A stretch of DNA of 14,427 nt. It comes from Clostridiales bacterium (GTDB lineage: Bacteria; Bacillota; Clostridia; Oscillospirales; Oscillospiraceae). Positions 13,015 to 14,427 of the stretch are shown here, piece by piece; position 1 is the stretch's first letter, and the number at the start of each line of letters is the position of its first letter. The notes beneath the pieces are model-generated. The model saw only the letters and a list, made by a program, of their open reading frames with translations. It was not told the DNA's origin and ran no database searches. Location of the stretch: the NCBI GenBank assembly GCA_019418525.1, contig DYBS01000040.1:1-14427 (forward strand). The letters are read 5' to 3'. The translations under genes and the position numbers were made by a program.

Positions 13015-13968
13015 ATGCAGCCAATGGCTTCTCTTGTCCGTCTGGATTTGCCCCGTCCCAATCCCAACCAGGACTACGCCACCTACCAAAACCAGTTGCA
13101 GCCCTGTCTGGAATTTTCCTCAGAGGAGCTGCGGCGTTTTTTTGAAACCCATCAGGAGACGCTCTACCGGAGTCTGGAGGAGAGCCTGTCCATCGAGCTC
13201 CGGAACCCCCGGGCCTGGAAGCCCTCCAGTAAGCACCATTTCCCCTCGGCCTGTGATCTGACCGGGGAGTGGTATGTGGGCCGGGTGCGGCTGTGGCAGG
13301 AGGAGGGTACCATCCACGGCGTCCTACTGGCCCGCTTCCTGGGTACTTATCTTCTGGAGGGGGTGCGTCAAACACCCTGCGACTATCTGGGGGTGCTGTT
13401 CCGCTTCTCCTGCTCCCCTACGGAGCTCCGCTTTGTGGTGGAGGAGCAAATTCCCCTCCCCCTCTACCTGGAAAATCGAGACTTCTACCCCGCTGGTATC
13501 CCCCAGGAGGCCCATCTGTGCCCTCGTTGCTGTGGGGCGAAGTGGACAGCCCAGGACACCGGCCGCCAAGAGCGCTGCCCCAACTGCGGTGGTCTGGGCT
13601 ATGTGGACGCCCAGGCGCACAAACTGGGGCTGGGAGTGTGCCTGCGCGTCTGGCTGCGTCTCTTTTGGGGTGGTCCCCTTTCCCCGCTGCTTGTACTGCT
13701 GGTGTGGGTATGCGGTCTGGCCGCGGGGATGAACTCCGGCCTGTTCCAGAGTACTGCCGATGGGAAGCTCTGCTTACTGGTCTGGGCGGGGGTGGGGTTG
13801 GCGCTGCTACTGGGCTCTGGTGCGCTGGAATTGCGTCGGGCAAACCGCATCCAGGGCTTTCCCTTCCTGCGTTGGCAGAAAAAAACGGTCCTTCTGCTCA
13901 GTTCCCTTCTGGCCTTGCTGTTCAGCGCGGCATTCTTCCTCTTTTTGGGGAGCCTGCTTCCCGTCTGA
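13015..13968 (+). CDS. Uncharacterised zinc-ribbon protein with three C-terminal membrane helices
   Basis: The family of this 317-residue protein was not recognised. Residues 1-165 form a soluble, mixed domain rich in aromatic and acidic residues. Residues 169-191 form a CxxC-x15-CxxC zinc ribbon (CPRC and CPNCGGLGY, the second resembling DnaJ-type knuckles). Three hydrophobic helices follow at about 221-239, 253-271 and 291-314, with basic residues between the second and third. The topology suggests a membrane anchor with the soluble and zinc parts on one side, probably the cytoplasm (inference from positive residues). The ATG at 13015 has AGGAGGTG at 6 nt; an in-frame GTG at 13006 falls inside that site and is rejected. 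No promoter is seen between the rpmA terminator and this gene, so expression may rely on read-through. Confidence 0.8.
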   Translation: MQPMASLVRLDLPRPNPNQDYATYQNQLQPCLEFSSEELRRFFETHQETLYRSLEESLSIELRNPRAWKPSSKHHFPSACDLTGEWYVGRVRLWQEEGTIHGVLLARFLGTYLLEGVRQTPCDYLGVLFRFSCSPTELRFVVEEQIPLPLYLENRDFYPAGIPQEAHLCPRCCGAKWTAQDTGRQERCPNCGGLGYVDAQAHKLGLGVCLRVWLRLFWGGPLSPLLVLLVWVCGLAAGMNSGLFQSTADGKLCLLVWAGVGLALLLGSGALELRRANRIQGFPFLRWQKKTVLLLSSLLALLFSAAFFLFLGSLLPV

Positions 13969-14048
13969 CGAAGGGCCCTCCCTTCCGGGAGGTAATAAAG
14001 CCCATTCGCACCGCCTTCACCAGCTCCGCCGGATTTATCGGTGGGCTG
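13969..14048. other. Convergent intergenic region with overlapping hairpins
   Basis: Two mutually exclusive 6-bp stems share bases here: GAAGGG/CCCTTC (13970-13985) and CCTCCC/GGGAGG (13977-13992). Neither is followed by a T-run on either strand, so neither is a standard terminator, although the position between convergent genes would suit one. The remaining 50 nt contain no promoter or gene that can be supported. Confidence 0.5.
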
Positions 14049-14159
14049 TCAGCTGCTCAACAGGTACAGCGTCCCGCCCAGCCCCAGCAGCACCACCAGA
14101 AAGTGCAGCAGCTCACCCTTGCTCAGGTTGCGGTGGCGCTTGAGGGGTTGGCCGCTCAT
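14049..14159 (-). CDS. Small 36-residue single-pass membrane protein
   Basis: The frame begins with an ATG whose bases overlap the stop codon of the upstream gene (ATGA, 4-nt overlap), a common sign of translational coupling. A GGGAGGAG stretch lies about 11 nt upstream. The product has a basic N-terminus (SGQPLKRHRNLSKGE) and then one hydrophobic segment (LLHFLVVLLGLGGTLYLL, about 17-34) ending in SS. This suggests a small inner-membrane protein with its N-terminus in the cytoplasm by the positive-inside rule. No family was recognised. It is too short for confident calling by frame alone; the overlap, basic-then-hydrophobic layout and ribosome site are the support. Confidence 0.6.
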   Translation of the reverse strand: MSGQPLKRHRNLSKGELLHFLVVLLGLGGTLYLLSS

Positions 14160-14416
14160 ACTTTCCAGCGCTCCTCCCACCAGGCGGAGCAGAATGCCTG
14201 GTTGTTGAGCCGCTCGTAGGTCACCTTTACCTGCTCCTCTTGTTCAAACTCCTCCTCCAGGCTGCCGCAGAAGTACCACTCCAGCAAGGTATGGAAGTCG
14301 GGGGCGGCGGGGGAACCGTGCAGTCTGCCGTCCTCCCCCAGGTAATGCGGCGGCCATTCAAACTCGTGGTCCAGCCACACCACGGACCAGGTGTTCTCCT
14401 GCTCCGGGTCCACTGC
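14156..14416 (-). CDS. Unrecognised acidic, Trp-rich protein, 5' end missing
   Basis: This frame is open from the right edge of the genomic sequence to a TGA at 14156, giving at least 86 residues. The visible part is acidic and rich in aromatic residues (TWSVVWLDHEFEWPPHYLG near the start, LLEWYFCGSLEEEFEQEEQ in the middle, WWEERWKV at the end). No signal peptide, membrane helix or known motif is seen. A GTG at 14411-14413 could be a start, but the frame continues upstream into the contig end with no ribosome site visible, so the true start is probably outside. It is followed by the overlapping 36-residue membrane protein gene, probably in one operon. Function unknown. Confidence 0.6.
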   Translation of the reverse strand, partial: AVDPEQENTWSVVWLDHEFEWPPHYLGEDGRLHGSPAAPDFHTLLEWYFCGSLEEEFEQEEQVKVTYERLNNQAFCSAWWEERWKV

Positions 14417-14427
14417 CTGTCTCTTAT
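14417..14427. other. Probable Tn5/Nextera mosaic-end adapter remnant
   Basis: The last 11 bases, CTGTCTCTTAT, equal the first 11 bases of the reverse complement of the Tn5 mosaic end used in tagmentation libraries (CTGTCTCTTATACACATCT). An exact match ending exactly at the contig edge is unlikely by chance. These bases are best regarded as untrimmed adapter rather than genome. Confidence 0.85.

Overview
The window looks like a chromosomal contig end from a GC-rich, spore-forming, butyrate-producing member of the class Clostridia, of the Oscillospiraceae / Flavonifractor / Intestinimonas kind. This placement is inferred from gene content: a clostridial crt-hbd-bcd-etfB-etfA operon, a SpoVB-type flippase, Prp with an N-terminally extended L27, a CIRCE element, and strong Shine-Dalgarno sites. 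No rRNA or marker comparison was possible. No CRISPR array, tRNA, rRNA, insertion sequence or phage gene was seen.

Left part (1-5160, minus strand): five tightly packed genes encode the central butyrate pathway. Crotonase and 3-hydroxybutyryl-CoA dehydrogenase come first, then butyryl-CoA dehydrogenase with both subunits of its electron-transfer flavoprotein, ending at a clear intrinsic terminator. Thiolase and the terminal butyryl-CoA-consuming enzyme are not here. The upstream region is unusually rich in control signals: a strong sigma-A-like promoter, a terminator-like hairpin with a U-run in the roughly 140-nt leader, a Rex-like operator, and a 13-bp hairpin between hbd and bcd.

Middle (5294-10145): a DUF554 membrane protein (minus) and a SpoVB/MurJ-type flippase (plus) are divergent. 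A bidirectional terminator follows. Then come an HPr-like protein that has lost the phosphoryl-accepting histidine and htpG, both on the minus strand. htpG has a perfect CIRCE operator just downstream of its predicted -10 box, so HrcA control is likely.

Right part (10212-13968, plus strand): a divergent promoter drives a PPC/DUF296-domain protein and, 11 nt later, a metallophosphoesterase with an SH3-like tail. The next promoter overlaps the end of that gene and drives rplU-prp-rpmA (L21, the protease that trims L27, and L27). It is preceded by a structured L21-type leader and followed by a strong terminator. Immediately after that terminator lies an uncharacterised zinc-ribbon membrane protein gene.

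Extreme right (14049-14427, minus strand): a 36-residue single-pass membrane protein overlaps by 4 nt the end of an unrecognised acidic, Trp-rich gene that is cut by the window edge. The last 11 bases match the Tn5/Nextera mosaic end and are probably library adapter, not genome. Most genes are ordinary. The items most worth testing are the layered control of the butyrate operon, the His-less HPr paralogue, the CIRCE-htpG link, the PPC-phosphoesterase pair and the two uncharacterised membrane proteins.
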